Below are positions 1-13,173 of a stretch of DNA of 64,000 nt, one piece after another. Position 1 is the first letter of the stretch, and every line of letters starts with the position of its first letter. The position numbers and the translations under genes are program-made. The notes below the pieces were generated by a model. The model ran no database searches. It saw nothing but the letters and a program-made list of their open reading frames with translations, and was not told the DNA's origin. This DNA comes from Triops longicaudatus (lineage: Eukaryota > Arthropoda > Branchiopoda > Notostraca > Triopsidae): the NCBI GenBank assembly GCA_022885665.1, contig JAGQDJ010000125.1:1-64000 (forward strand), in the 5' to 3' direction.

Positions 1-665
1 TATATATATCTATTTTGTTATCCCAGGGAAAAAAATTAGCTTAAGAAAAAATTCATTAACTCGCATTTTAAAATATTGAATTAACGCCTGTGACTGAAAT
101 GACAAGAATCCGTGTCATTAACTGTCGATTTAGTGTTAATAAAACTGACAGTAGGTTTTCATAAGTAGTTCAGTAGAATCTTGTTGTAACGAATACTTCT
201 TTAACGATCTGTAAGCTACCGTAAACGGGTTTTAAGGTTTAAATGGTTTTAATTAGCAAGGAACGGGTTTTAAGGTACTGGATTGTGTAAATATGAAGAA
301 GAACGTCTCATATAACGAACTTCGGCTATGTCAAAGTTTTTTCCCCGTTCCTACGGGCTTCGTCATTGTGAGATTGTATTGTAGTTTAATCGTTAAGTAG
401 CAATGAAACTTCGAGGAAAATTCTGGAGCATTGATAACGTGTATCGGTATCTAAAATAAATCTGTATATGTTAGCTTAAATTGTAAGCATTTTGTTACTT
501 TTTTTTAATAACACCAATTTCTTTTCCTTTTACTTCTCATTCTACATTTAGGCATTTATTCATATTTTTCTTCTTGTATTTTTCAATTTTTCCCTTTCCT
601 TTATATTTTAGCATCTTTTTTCGATGGTGGAAGATACATACTCGTATATGCTTGTGTATGCTTAC
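1..665. other. AT-rich flank, probably holds last exon of next gene
   Basis: No independent gene is supported here. The minus-strand gene at 666-1708 ends its last recognised exon at a good splice donor, so its terminal exon and 3' UTR should lie in this stretch. Two acceptor-like sites on the minus strand (near 530 and near 450) could open it, but neither reading is convincing. If the donor is skipped, the open frame continues to a stop at 537. Confidence 0.4.
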
Positions 666-1708
666 CGGACGACAAACATAGGTGATCTCCATTATTTCAA
701 GGTCCTCGAGTTCGTCAAACTTCGTATCAACAATTTCAAAAGTTGCATCTTCAGCACAGAGGCATCGGTTTGTGTCCTCTTGACGTACCACATCACCGGT
801 AACTATGTTCATATAACTAACGGAATGGTAGGCTACCATTCCTGGTTCACAAACGGGCAAAGTGGGAGCTTTCCGGCAATACTACAGTAAAATAAACACT
901 TTGTACATTTCAATTTCGTCAAAAGCTTCTTGTGTTAAGCTAAAAGAAACTCTTATAAAAGATACGGCTAAATTAGTACATGTTTGGAAGGTGTTTGACA
1001 TAATCTAAGTGAACATGTTGGTGTTTGCCTTGCGGGCAATGTGTTCGTTGTCCACAATGTACTATCACGGCGCGTATTATCCCCCTTTTATGCTTAAAAT
1101 TTCTGATAGCGGCAGGTTTTCTGGGTTCAAGTGGGGACACGAACCCAACATGGAGTGTTGGGTACACAGTTACCTTGTACTGGTCTGATCCTTGTGAAAC
1201 CGAGTGCCCGTCAAAAGCGTCCCACGAAGTAGGACATTTTGTTGTCCCGGTACACGTGCATATTGGTTGTTTGTTAATCCCTCTGACATTCGCTTGTAAA
1301 TATGCACAGACCGAATGCTCTGCGCAATCAGGTAACGCTGGAATCTGGAAAGCGTGGGAGAAAAAAAGACCAAAGAAAGCCGATAAGCGATGGACTAACA
1401 TGTTGAAAGGTTCTCAATAACTTTGTTTGTCCCCGAAAGTACGTTCCTAAATGCGGGGACTTAGCTAACATACGGACAAAATTGAATGGATACTGTATGG
1501 GGTTAAATGGAGGCTCAGTGGGTAATAATGAAATTTGGTCAGGGTTTGAGGTATATACTTGTTGTGTGTCTTCCTCGGCGAATAAATTGACGTCGTTGCT
1601 GTGGAAATATGAAGACGAGGGCGACGAACGTGCCCAGCTCAAAGGAAACGACATCGAAGAGAAGAAGAAGAGGATGAAAACCGTAGGCCTGCACCAACGC
1701 AAATCCAT
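666..1708 (-). CDS. secreted cysteine-rich protein (3' end unresolved)
   Basis: Three phase-0 exons on the minus strand: 1708-1559, 1344-1174 and 881-666. Exon 1 opens at 1708 with a hydrophobic signal-peptide-like stretch (TVFILFFFSS) followed by a Ser-rich segment. Exon 2 carries five Cys, including CTC and KCP clusters. Exon 3 carries five more (YC, VCEPG, RCLC, YVC) around an acidic DTKFDELEDLEI segment. All three donors are GTAA or GTAT and both acceptors follow pyrimidine tracts. The lengths 150, 171 and 216 nt are all multiples of three. The final exon below 666 is not resolved. The spacing of about ten cysteines in two halves resembles small arthropod secreted cysteine-rich proteins, but I do not recognise the family firmly and assign no function. 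Confidence 0.6.
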
Positions 1709-4700
1709 GGATTTGAGATATTTGAGGATGCAATAGAGCGGAATCACAAGGCTAACACAAAAAGAAGACATACATTTTTATTATTTAGACTTCAAAATCA
1801 TACATTTACTCTATAAACTTTATTTTGGTGCAGTCAAAATAAAGAAAAAAGAAAGAAAGAAAGATAAAATATATTGAGGACGCTTTACGTAAATGCTTAG
1901 AAGTTTGACAGTAAAATGTGAGAATAATCGTGATCAAAAGTAGTTGAATCGCTTTTGTAACAAGCATCTTCTTTCAAACTATTCCTAATTTTTCATTATT
2001 TTTTTTCAAATACTTAGGATCATAGTAAACTATTGTTACTTATCTGTCGTTCATTATGATACTAACAGGAGTAAAATCAGTAAAAAGCGTATGTGCCGCA
2101 GAAATGTTTGGGATTTCTTCAAAGATTTCGGCTGCACAAAAGTTAGAAGAATCTTTCCCGTAGTCTTCGAATTTTTAAGACGTAGTTTAGACTTGGAATT
2201 TTTATTTTTCTCAAACATTTTTTGCATTCTTTTTTTTTTTGCTAACTTGCATAAGAGTTTATTGCAGCGAAAAGCAAACATGCCGCAAATTTTGACGGTG
2301 ATTCCCTAGAAAACATATATAAATCTTTTTGCTACATAAATCATTCTAATCTTATACTTTTGCATTTTAAAAAATAAATAAAAGGATTTTCAGGTTGATC
2401 AAGAAGAAACTAACAATTCTTTGAAATTTCTCGACATTACGAAGTTTACCTATACTGTCAATAAATTGATATAAAGCATTTTTTTAAAACATTGATAAAA
2501 AACACTATTTTATGCAAGTTTTTACTTATATAGCGGTTTTTACATATTCCTAAGTGTATTCTTACTTCACCATTTTGAATCACTTTATATAAAATTTAGT
2601 GCTAAAAGACACTTTCTGTCTATTAAGAGTCGTAAGGAATCGGACATCTTAAGCCAAAAGTAATAGATAATTTACGATACATCTTGTCCAAGTTGAAGCA
2701 ACAAGTTACGCTATCTGTATTTCTCGTAATAATAATGCAATTGCAATTATTCATCAATTGGATATCACAACAAAATAACAACGTGACTTCAATTATGTCA
2801 GTAAATTTTTAAAAAATACAGCTCTATTTCTGATGTTACAATTTGAATGAAATTTCATGCATGTTAAAGTACAAACTATAAATTACTTGATTTAACGAAA
2901 AAGTAGTACTTTAATGGGTAAAAACTCACATCGCTTTACCCTTTTTCTTGACATACAAATCTTTAAACTTCCATATTATATTTAATGCTAAGATTTTACG
3001 ATGACCTGCCAGTACCAGGAAGCTCACTAGTGTACTAACATTCTTTTTTCGTTAAGTATATTCCCTTTTTCGACACGTCATGTGTTTTAGTTCCTGAACC
3101 AAACACCAAATCAAACGACTGCTTTCCTACACTTGTATTTGAATAATTTCATGATTTTCATGCAATTCCTCTGAACACGGAAAGCAGTTTTCTAGGAGCA
3201 CTACATTCTAGGGCAATAATACCACGATTCTCAGAGGACTGGAACGAAGTAATAAAGTTCGTATTTCACTGTGTGCTTAAAGTAACCCTCAACTTGCTTT
3301 TACGCTGCGTGTTTATGCTATCTTTGTGTAGGAAAACGAAAAAAAATCAGAAGATTCGCTTTCTTACCTAAAGCAAACCACTCGAAGAAGACGTGAAAAC
3401 TTCACTGAACACTATGCACTAGAAGTAATATGTATTGGACTGAGGAAGACCACAGAAAGTATGACGGGCAAATTGACCTAGTATGTAACTTCTCCAGTTA
3501 ATATCGGGGGGTTACGTTCCTTGGAGCGTTGTTGGTGAAATCATGTCACCCCAACGGATTTCCGTTGCTTATGAACTACGAGACGGCAAGCCGACCGGGT
3601 TGGGCCAACCAATGGCAAGCCCTGCAACCTGTCCACGTCACGAGAATTTGTTTTTTCTTCTTTTTTCCTTCTGTCCCTTTATCTTCGTTAAAGGGAACTG
3701 TCTCTCAAATGAATTATGACACATGCCCAGTGTAGACCTAATATATAGTTTGCTTCACCATTACGCTGCGTTTGATCTTATAATTGATTTCTGACTTCTC
3801 CTTTTACCCAGACACCCTTTTCTCTGTACATTTCTGGGACAGTTATCTCTTTTTCTTTTGTAGAGACCAAGTTCAGTGTTACACATGATATGGCAAAACA
3901 CATTCATTTGAACGGGAGCCATTAATGTCGTCATGCAGTCATAATTGCGGGAGCTAATTAAAAGCTCCCTTCCTAATTTTCCCCCTCCTGACTTCCATTC
4001 ACGGGCTTTTCCATTGTTGGAAACAAGCGCGTGAGTATGCATGCGTATGTTGATTGTCATTCATTAACGCCCACACCTCGTGAGATGAAGTCTTCGGCAT
4101 GTCACGGAGCTTTCATCACGAGTGAAAAAAGCGTCATAAAGTCGTGAAGCCTTTTTGAATAACGCATTAGTTTAAGGAAGGACGGGCTTCGTCGAAGTCA
4201 TTTATAGGTATCCCGCACAAAAAAACTTTAAGTTATTCATGTTGAAATATAATTGTGGAATTATGGAAATAACAGATTTCCTAAGCAATAAAGGAATATC
4301 CTGCATTGGGTAATAAAGGTGAAATAAGAGGCATACCGCGGCATTTCAAAGTTAATATTCACAAGAGACCACTTTTTGAAATATTTTGCACTAGGAATTT
4401 GTGATCAATAAATTACTAGTTTCAGACTGTCATTCCGCATAAGTTGAAATCTGCAAAAAGTGCTTGTCAAATTTTGCCGAGTCTGTTTAAAATCACTCTC
4501 TATTCGATGGACATTTTAATTACGATAGTGTTTCTGCACGTTCTTAAGAAATTGGCACATTTTTGGTTTCACTTGCTCGTGAAACTCCTTTTTCCTGAAC
4601 TAGCTCCTTCTCAATGTATAATTAATAAACCATGGCGTTTGAAGGGTCTTGACGAATGTCACGCATCCGAACATTGACACACTGGTGCAATACATGTAGA

Positions 4701-7041
4701 TACGCTATGAAGAAATCGTGGGCCTTTTATTTCACTTCCACTGCTCTGGATTTCCGTCGCTTCGAAGGTGGGCACAATAAAGCGTGTCTTTATGTTTATA
4801 AGACTGGTTTTTGAGAATATTACGAGTCAGTCGTTCTCAAACTGTCGAACAAGAAAAGACGAAAGCTACGGTGCTTTTACCGGTAACACACTTCGGTGAA
4901 AAGACGTAAAACAGCCTTCAAGTCCAAACAGTTAAATCTGCGAAGTCAGTGTATTTTTTATGGGAATATCTAGCAATTACTCTTAGGATTTCCGTAGGGA
5001 AAATTAACTAAATGTAGCGTAAATTTCAATTCGAATTAATTTTTCGTAAACTGTTGAATTTATTACCTTTAAATTAAGGTTAAGAAGTACTAATTTAGCA
5101 GGAGACAAATAGATAACATGTCACTCTATTGCAAGTGGGGTAGGTTGCCTATCCCCGCAGGTTACACGCTATTAGCACTTTTAAAATGTTATAAACGTCA
5201 GAGAAAAAGAAAAAGTCATACGTATATTTCGTATTTACAGCCATGCAATAAGACTTGCTTCTAAATTACACTTAACAGTTATAAGGGAATATACCTGAAA
5301 TTGCTAATTTGAGCCTGGTGACGCCAGCAACACAGGGGGCCATCTATCGGAGAAGACAAGGTAAACGTCGTAATATTGCTGACAGCCGAGCCCCCCAGGC
5401 TAGATGCCTTAAAGGAACAGTTAACAGAGTGAAGTCAAACAAAACTGAGACTAAATGCTAGAAAGCGTATGGATACCAACAGTTAGCAATTTTGTCAACA
5501 TAACTTAGTTTGAGGATACATAATAATGGATAAGGGATAGATAAATAGAAGAGCACACACGGAGAAAACACAACACACAGAATTAGTAATACATTAGCAA
5601 CATGTATAAAGACGAACAATTCTACAGTGTATTTGTCAAGAAATTTTACAGTTTATTTATTTATCAAGAATGATGTGTACGAAAACAGGCGTGAGCGTTA
5701 GAATCTACGGATCATGCACGTAAGGAAATACCAGAAATAATCTTTTTGCGTTACAATAATGGGACTTTTCACACGAGTATTTGAAGCAATTTTACTTAGG
5801 TATTTCGCAACCGAAACATAACGCGAGATGGAAAATGCGGCGAGGAGCATTCAACTAAAAAGGAACGTCATGATAATTGATTTGGTGACCGAAAGCACCA
5901 TTGTAACTGTGTATTCCTGTTGATCCAAAGGTTCAGGGGTGGGGTGAAGTTCAAGAAAATGCCGAGAGGAAGAGTCTCGTAATGAATTTCAATAAGCATT
6001 CATTCACGATATTGTTGGTTATCTCTTGTATTGACAAAAATTAGGGACAAAAGCGTTGACAAATTGCCGGCGGGCCCACAATAGTTCCTGTTTTGTTTGC
6101 GACGCTAGGACGCTACTATGACGATTTCCTATCCCCTTGTTCTACACTGTCGTTTATGGGCCATTAAATCATAACAAGCCACTCTATGTGACAAAGGACA
6201 CAAAGTTTTTTTCAGACTGAATCAATGATTGAACATACTAAGAAAGAATTTCTTCCAACTCAGTGCAAATTGTGACATGAAGCATGCATGTTTGACGCGA
6301 CGTGGCATGGCCTATTTCGTTACCAGAAACGGCCTTGCATGAACTGTTAACGATCCAATTTTCTTCTTTCTTTGGGTGTATCATTTGGTTGCCATGAAGC
6401 ACGCAATCAAACGTTTCCGCAGGTACGCACCGGCGTGTGAGAAGATAACTTATAATTCTTTGATAGTGTCAAAACCGAACATCGGTTTTCATCCATAATC
6501 AGATATACTACGTGCTGCCCACGCTTCCATTGTAGGCTTACCAACGTTTATAAGGTGAAGCAGCTCTCCAATGAAGAGGTCTTGGTAATAGTCTTCATTC
6601 CTATCTCCCAGTATTTTCTCTCCCTCAATTTTGGGCCTTCTGTTGACTCAAATGTCAGTAGAAGCGACATGTCACTAAGGCAGCCGATACAATAGCGTAG
6701 CAAACTATATAGAAATGTACGAAGAATGGTGAGATAATTACTCGTGCGTCACCAACAGACTATACGCACTCTTCTACCCGGCAAGCAACAGTCACGGTAA
6801 TTAAGAGTGAAAGAAACACCCTACATGTATCATATAATTCTTGTCGTGGGTGTTTTTCACTTTCTGTTTCCCACGTCGTGCAGGGAAGCATGAAGAAAGC
6901 AATTTGACCACTGGGTTATGTGGCCCGTAAGTGTCAGAAGATATGATTCAGAAGAATGAGTTTGCTTAGCTACGACACTTGTGTTCTTTTGTATCGAAGT
7001 ATAGATTATAATGTACCATAGTAAAAGTTCAATAATGATAA

Positions 7042-7091
7042 AGCTCTGGAGAAAAAAAGGCTATACCTTATAGCCTTTTTTCTAAAGAGCT
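7042..7091. repeat. near-perfect 24-bp-arm palindrome
   Basis: The left arm begins AGCTCTGGAGAAAAAAAGGC and the right arm ends GCCTTTTTTCTAAAGAGCT. The arms can pair over about 24 bp with three or four mismatches and a 2-nt centre. It could be a small MITE remnant or a transcribed hairpin. No target-site duplication is obvious. Confidence 0.6.
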
Positions 7092-9148
7092 TTGAAAAAT
7101 AACTCAATAAAATGGCGTACTCTCATGGTCGGTTGATATTGCTTAACCTCAAGTGTACATTTTAGTCATACGTTGTTTTTTCTTCATAGCAATAATATTT
7201 ATTCTAAAAGTTATTTTCTACTATCGACATCAATTTTGAAGAACTCATTTAACAGGTGACATTGGGTACAAATATAAATAATTAGCTTGATAGCAGCAAT
7301 ATCTTCATATGAACTTAAAAGCTATATACTATTTTTAAACTATTCTTAAAAATCATTAAATTCGTGGAAAATCGGATACTAATAGATATAATTGATTGAA
7401 AAGTTCTATTTGTTACGAATTGACGTGTTTTTGGTAAAACGAAGCGAGACAAAAGTGGATTATTGCGGAAAGGTGGGTTTTATTTGCTTTTTAAACAAGG
7501 TGACTAAGGCTCACTCCGAAGCTTTTAAAAGTCTGTTTTTTATTACTCACGCAGAGTGGCATCACATATTTTATGGTTCTGTGCGGAGCGTTGAGTGCAG
7601 GTAAGACATTCTTTTTTTCTTGTTTTTTGACGGTAGAGAATAAACTTAAGAACTTCAGCCTTTCGGGATCGAGTAGCCTTCTCTTCTTTTGTTGTTTCAG
7701 ACAATCTTGTCGTGATATTAAAAAAGGAGTTATTTAGGCAAGCGACTTCATGGCTTTAGTACATAAGTGCAGAGTTAGGAATTCACAATTTTGTCCAGTG
7801 TTAGTGATTCAGTCTCGAGCCTGTTAAATTTCTGAGATTACTGCCTACAATAATGGACAGAGAGTGGGGACAATAGTAACATTGCAGGCTTTGTCAGTTT
7901 TTTACTCGTAGCACGAACTTAATTATCATCTGAATGTATAACCATTAGATGTCGGTGTATCTCTGCTCTCTTTTGAACTATCGTATGCCTCTTGAAAAAC
8001 GTAAAACAATACAAAACTAGCCTTCAAAGTAGGAGGCTCTCGTTTGTTTTAACCGCGTAACCCGTGGAAACAAAAGTAATATCATACTTAACGTGCGTTT
8101 TCCCATTAGAAACTTTACCAGTCAAGTTTCTTATGGTACACTAAACGTACCGTAACGAAAGTTTACAGTTACAATCACAAGAATATTGGAAAATTTAAGC
8201 TTTATATCCGTCAAGTATAGTATAAGAAAACTTGTGTAACAGACATGCGACGTATTGTGGACGAGCCGTTTTCAAACGCCACACGGTTGCCATGACAACG
8301 TCCTATAGATAAACAGTGTGTGTTGTTTTTGCAGAGTATAATTGTTTTCTTCGTATTCGCTTTACAGTTGCTTAATGTAGTTAAGTTAAGGTTATCATTG
8401 TCCTTCTTTCTGGAATTGTTTTCCTCACAGCCGACAGTTATGAACTCCAAAGCTACGTCTTGCAGCGTTGCCGGTTTTCACGACTCGTTTCCCGTAGTCG
8501 AGAAATCGGCTTTCACTAACCGTTTCTACGCGTGTCCTGGGATTTCAAGGTCTCCTGTAAAATAACTATGGGACTCTGGTGACTGAGATTGTCAACTCTT
8601 GTTCAATAGCATTCATTGAGCTCAAAAAGTATTTTGCAACGATTTTTGTTTATATACAGTGAACCCAATGGGCGAAAAAGTACTACCACATTTGTCTCTA
8701 TCCTCAGATTAAAAGCTCTCCTATTTTAAAATAAAGTATAATTACAAAATTTCTCAAAAGATGACAGCTTCGGTCAGGAGATGAGACACTAGACGGAGGA
8801 GCGGCTTTATGGGAAGGGCGTCAATAGGGTCTCTTACTATACCTAATGACTCGCAGCATTTCGTAGCTTTAATACTTATTGTTGTTGTTTTTTTCCTTTT
8901 GAAAACATTGACCATCTAGTTTAACTCTTGTCCTTCTTGGAACCTGTATTCATGTAGTTCTTTTATACATATTCAATGTGATTTAAAGCAACACCTGTCG
9001 AATGCTAAACCTTCACGAAAACAACAATCCATTGGAAACAGCTAGATTGTACTTTGGATTTTCTTAAATAAAGAACTCTATTCGTAGAAAGAATACGATG
9101 TTATGTTATAAAAATGTGTCAGAAATATTTCTCATTTTGTGACACCAG

Positions 9149-9200
9149 TTGGTAATTTCTCACGTTGACGTGCTTTGGTAATTTCTCACGTTGACGTGCC
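9149..9200. repeat. 26-bp tandem duplication (two copies)
   Basis: Two adjacent 26-nt units starting TTGGTAATTTCTCACGTTGA differ only at the last base. Each contains a TGACGT half-site. Two copies only, so this is a local slip or duplication and not an array. Confidence 0.85.
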
Positions 9201-10198
9201 AGTGTATGCTTTCATTCTATTATTCAACTCTCCTTAATCAGTCTAAGTTGGCTCTGGGTTATTCTGAAGTAAGATTATCCTAATGTCGACGATCTGTAGA
9301 GCAGCGTGATTTTCAGATGAAGTAGGAAAAAAGTCTTCATAAATGAAGCGAGTAGTAATAAAAATGCAATGACAACAAAACGACTATTATTTGAATATTT
9401 GTATTGCATCATTGCAAATATATGACTATGAGCTCGAATTAGCTCTAATGAGGCAATAAAATTCAAATAGTTTAAAATAGTCTGAAATAATTGTAGTCTC
9501 AGACTTTGGTGGGTTTCTTTGGAGACGGTTAATACTAATACGGCTCTGTAACGATTATAAACTTCCTTCCGATATGGAAATGGCGATATAAGTCTCTGCG
9601 TTGAATATCGCTGAATGTTGTCGCTTAGGTGCCCTCCCCAAATGCAACACATTCGCCTCCCTAATTATCTGCCTTTTTTCTAAACTTTATATGCATATGC
9701 ATAGAAACATAGTGGCTAGAATTATAAGTGCTAAAAATGTGTAGTTTGTTTTTTTGTTTGTCATAAAAAATGCCTACACAGCTCGAACACGCAGCTACAG
9801 ATCGGATCGTGATCAGTTCGAAGAGTGTTTAAATTAGAAGTTTGTTGCCTATCTCTGGTTAAGATTTATAAATTTACATTATTTGCGGATATTGTGACGA
9901 TATTTATACAAATTTATTCCATGGTTTCATGCACGTAGTTTCATGCATTTAACACTAAGCCGAGTAGGCCTACGGCATTTCGTAATCACGCTGTACTCCC
10001 TTGTTAAAGCCGGTGATGGCAGCACCTTCTACGTAAGTCTTACACGTGTGCGGTAGTCTCATTGAATGCCTCGTGAGCATTGGGCGCGTCTACTGTTTTT
10101 TGGCTTGCTTGTGTAGTTGTTTGTATTTACATTGACAAGTGTTGAATTTCAAGCAACAATTGGTACCCAGTTGCCTAAATATCACCTAACTTAAAACA

Positions 10199-13173
10199 AT
10201 GGCAGTAGCCAGAGATAGTGACACGTCACTTTGGCTCCATAACAAGCTAGGAACTAGTAATGATTCCTGGGTGAGTGGCTCGATTTGTTCACAACTCAAC
10301 AGTGAAGTTTTGAAAAACATCCAAGAGTGCTTCGTGGATCTACAAACCCAAGTGAAACTCAAGCTGCTACTGTCCTTCTTTCAGCTTTCGCGACGAAACC
10401 TCGAAGAAGTAACATATTCAAATCACCATTTTTCTCATAATAAATCTGTTCTTCATTTATATATATCTAGTGGCGCAGCGAATTGGGAGATATCATAGAA
10501 GTAGCATTGGTCGACGGTGATCCTTGGGTTTCAATGACAGCTGAAGTTCTCAAAACTTATCCCGGCTCTGGTGCGTTAAACACGGAATTAAGCCAAGCTG
10601 TTGATGAAGACAACCGACGTATCGTAAACGACCTTTTGAATGACCTCCGGAAACTTGGTATTTGCCTACCGTCGTGTTACATTTCACATTTCATTTTACA
10701 TTAATTTTGTTGTTAAAAAACAGTGAAAAAGCAAAGCGAATCAGGAATGCTACCATTGGAGTGTGTGTATCTCAACAAAACCGCCCTTTATACTGTCGTA
10801 GGACAGCAAGTATGACTCCAATCTCTGTCACTACAAATACTTTTACATCAGTGGTCTTCAACCTTTTTTCGACGATCGCTCACTTTTACTCAATTTTTCA
10901 GTTTCAATGAGTAAACGTTAGCATATTGAATTGATATAATTTGTCGATTTCGTGAACCATCTTCGAATTTACTAATAAAACTCGCCGTTACTAGGATTGT
11001 TATTGTAACTTTGGGAGAGGAAAAAAGGCCACGTTGAAGATCACTGATATATTAAAGCCGTAAACTAACTTTGAACTCTTTTATTCATTTTAGACGAAAA
11101 AATTTAGTATTAATTCTCTTTCAAATAAAATGTGATGGCTCTGTTGTATGCGCTACAGTAATTCATTCAATAATTCCAGCCTCAACCCCCTAAACACTTC
11201 ACATTGAAGAGAAAGCCCAAGTCAGCCGCGTTACGAGCTGAATTGCTGCAGAAATCCGCCGATGCCCTGTCTCATATCAAGAAAACGCCCGCGCCCACTA
11301 TTCCCATGCGGTCACGCGGTCTTCCCCGAAAGATGACGGACACAAGTATGCTTTTATTGCTTGGAAGGAGCCTTTTCACATGATTAATGCTTGATTTTTT
11401 TTTCCTGTAGCTCCCTTGAAAGGCATTCCATCCAAACTAGCAATGGGCTCAGGGATGTCGCGTTTGGGCAGCGTGAGTGGGGTGCCTGGCGTAACTTCCG
11501 GGTTAAATACAGGACCTGGCGCTTTGAGAACTCCCTCCAGACCCATGGCAGGTCGTAAAGATGGCGGCATTAAGTTATTAGACATCACAGAGCAGCCTGT
11601 CGGTTTTGCGCAAGCTAAGAAACGAAAACGACAACAAGGTTTGTTAGCCTACCATGTTATTACCGCAAACGTCACCAATTTATCCCTGCAAGAACTGCTT
11701 AAGCAATATCAAGTTATCCAGGCTACTGATTGCAGTATAGGAAAGGTGTAAATTCTAATTAATTTTGGATTCTGACGTAAACTAACGACTCGAAAGTTTT
11801 TCATTTAGTTTTTCTTTATTTATTTTTTTTTTAATATTTTTTATGTTTTTGTTAAATAACGAAGTATGGCTTCATCTATGTCCAATTTTGACTTTTTTTT
11901 GGTAGTTTTTGTCGTTATTTATTTGCTTATTTTACTTCTCATTTTGTAGCTTTCTAATCTCCCTTATTTACTTATACGTTGTATTTTTCGGTTACATATT
12001 TTTTTGGCGTACCAGTGTGGGCCGAAGCCCATGACTTTTTTGTTGTATTCGTTTTTTGTTGTATTTTCTTTTTTATTTAAATTTTAGTGTGTTTTTTTAC
12101 GTTTGTAATAATTTGATACTCAGTATTTTTCTGTATAATTTTCACATTGTCGTTTTAAACAGAATTGGAAGCAGCGCAGAAGACCAGCGAATTGCAAGCC
12201 GAAGAAGAAAAAGACTTACCAACACCAGATTACGCGGCAGGATTAGCTCCACCTGCGACACCTGGACCACCGGCCCCTCCACAATCCCTGGACACGCATC
12301 TTACGCCGAGCTACGTGCCCAAAGCTTCCAGTTTGAACTTAGCACCGCCTACACCTGGTGGCGTGGTAACTACAAAGGAACCTGCCGCTCCGGCAGCGGT
12401 GACCAGTCGAGTGGTACTTATGCCGACGACGACGTTCAAAACGGGAAGCACGCCTTCTGTTTCTACCCCTCAGACGCAACCTACTATGGTTCGATTAGTG
12501 ACATCGTCTTCGCAGCCAGTAACTTCGGCTTCTACTGTCATCCGACTAGTACAAGCCGTCTCCTCAGCTCCATCAGGCACAGCAGCCGCAGCAGGTGGTG
12601 GTGCTCCACCCACCACAGCGCCAATAGCGACTCCTGGTACCGCTACAGCGCCCAAGAAGAGCGTTGCGCTCATGTTGACGGTAATTAAATTGAAATTTAG
12701 TTTATTTTGAATTTTTCTTTTATTCTTCTATTTTTCTTTTTTAAAAAATCTTTAATTGTATTGTATTTTTTCCTGCTTTTTTCTCCAGAGAGAACAAATG
12801 CAAGAGGCACAAGAAATGTTCAGAAATTCCAACCGTGTTACGAGACCAGAGAAAGCACTTATTTTGGGCTTTATGGCTGGTTCGAGAGGTAATGTAAAGC
12901 AGCTCAGGTTCTCTACTGGTATTTAATTTGTGATTAAATTTTGCAGAGAATCCTTGTCCACATCTGGGCAAAATTGTGACAATCAAGCTGTCAGAGGACG
13001 AAGAGATTGCCACTCAACCCGATGGCACTCAAGTGAAAATGTTGGTTGAGACTCATTTCCAGATGAATTACGCAGCGGGTGAATGGAAACGGATTAAGAA
13101 GCATAGAAAGTTGGAGGAAATACCGGTTACGCAATCTTCAGCAGCACCAGCAGCAGAATCTGCTGCTGTTTAA
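10199..13173 (+). CDS. NELF-A: Negative elongation factor A (NELF-A)
   Basis: NELF-A is the subunit of the nuclear NELF complex that, with DSIF, holds RNA polymerase II in promoter-proximal pausing. There are eight coding exons: 10199-10408, 10471-10657, 10724-10809, 11180-11345, 11411-11638, 12163-12680, 12789-12888 and 12947-13173, all phase-consistent, giving 573 residues. The N-terminal helical domain shows SDTSLWLHNKLG, VKLKLLLSFF and MLPLECVYLNKTAL; next come KHFTLKRKPKSAALRAELLQ, TPLKGIP and GIKLLDI. The middle (about residues 270-460) is Pro/Thr/Ala-rich and low complexity. The C-terminal block REQMQEAQEMF, RVTRPEKALILGFMAGSREN is the family signature. The length is close to the human protein (about 530). 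ATG 10199 opens directly on the conserved block. The 524-nt intron 5 is T-rich and the other introns are mostly 60-370 nt. Confidence 0.95.

Larger units (their letters stand above)
1709..10198. other. 8.5 kb intergenic, no supportable gene
   Basis: I read both strands and found no chain of exons with consistent phases and no recognisable protein. The open frames (for example 3529-3735, 3761-4060, 8320-8565, 9275-9652) are under 130 residues, lack recognisable motifs and have no convincing splice partners. The stretch holds a hairpin palindrome (7042-7091) and a 26-bp tandem duplication (9149-9200), listed separately. Enhancers or the promoter of the following gene may lie here, but nothing identifies them. 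Confidence 0.6.

Noticed and set aside
9149..9200. CRISPR-like direct repeats
   Set aside because: Only two copies, adjacent without spacers, in a eukaryotic genome.
9275..9652. 125-codon minus-strand frame with a hydrophobic stretch
   Set aside because: No recognisable motif, no splice partners and no promoter; length is within chance for this region.
12056..12688. 210-codon plus-strand frame overlapping NELF-A exon 6
   Set aside because: Out of frame with NELF-A; the 12163-12680 frame joins both neighbouring exons in phase and is the real one.
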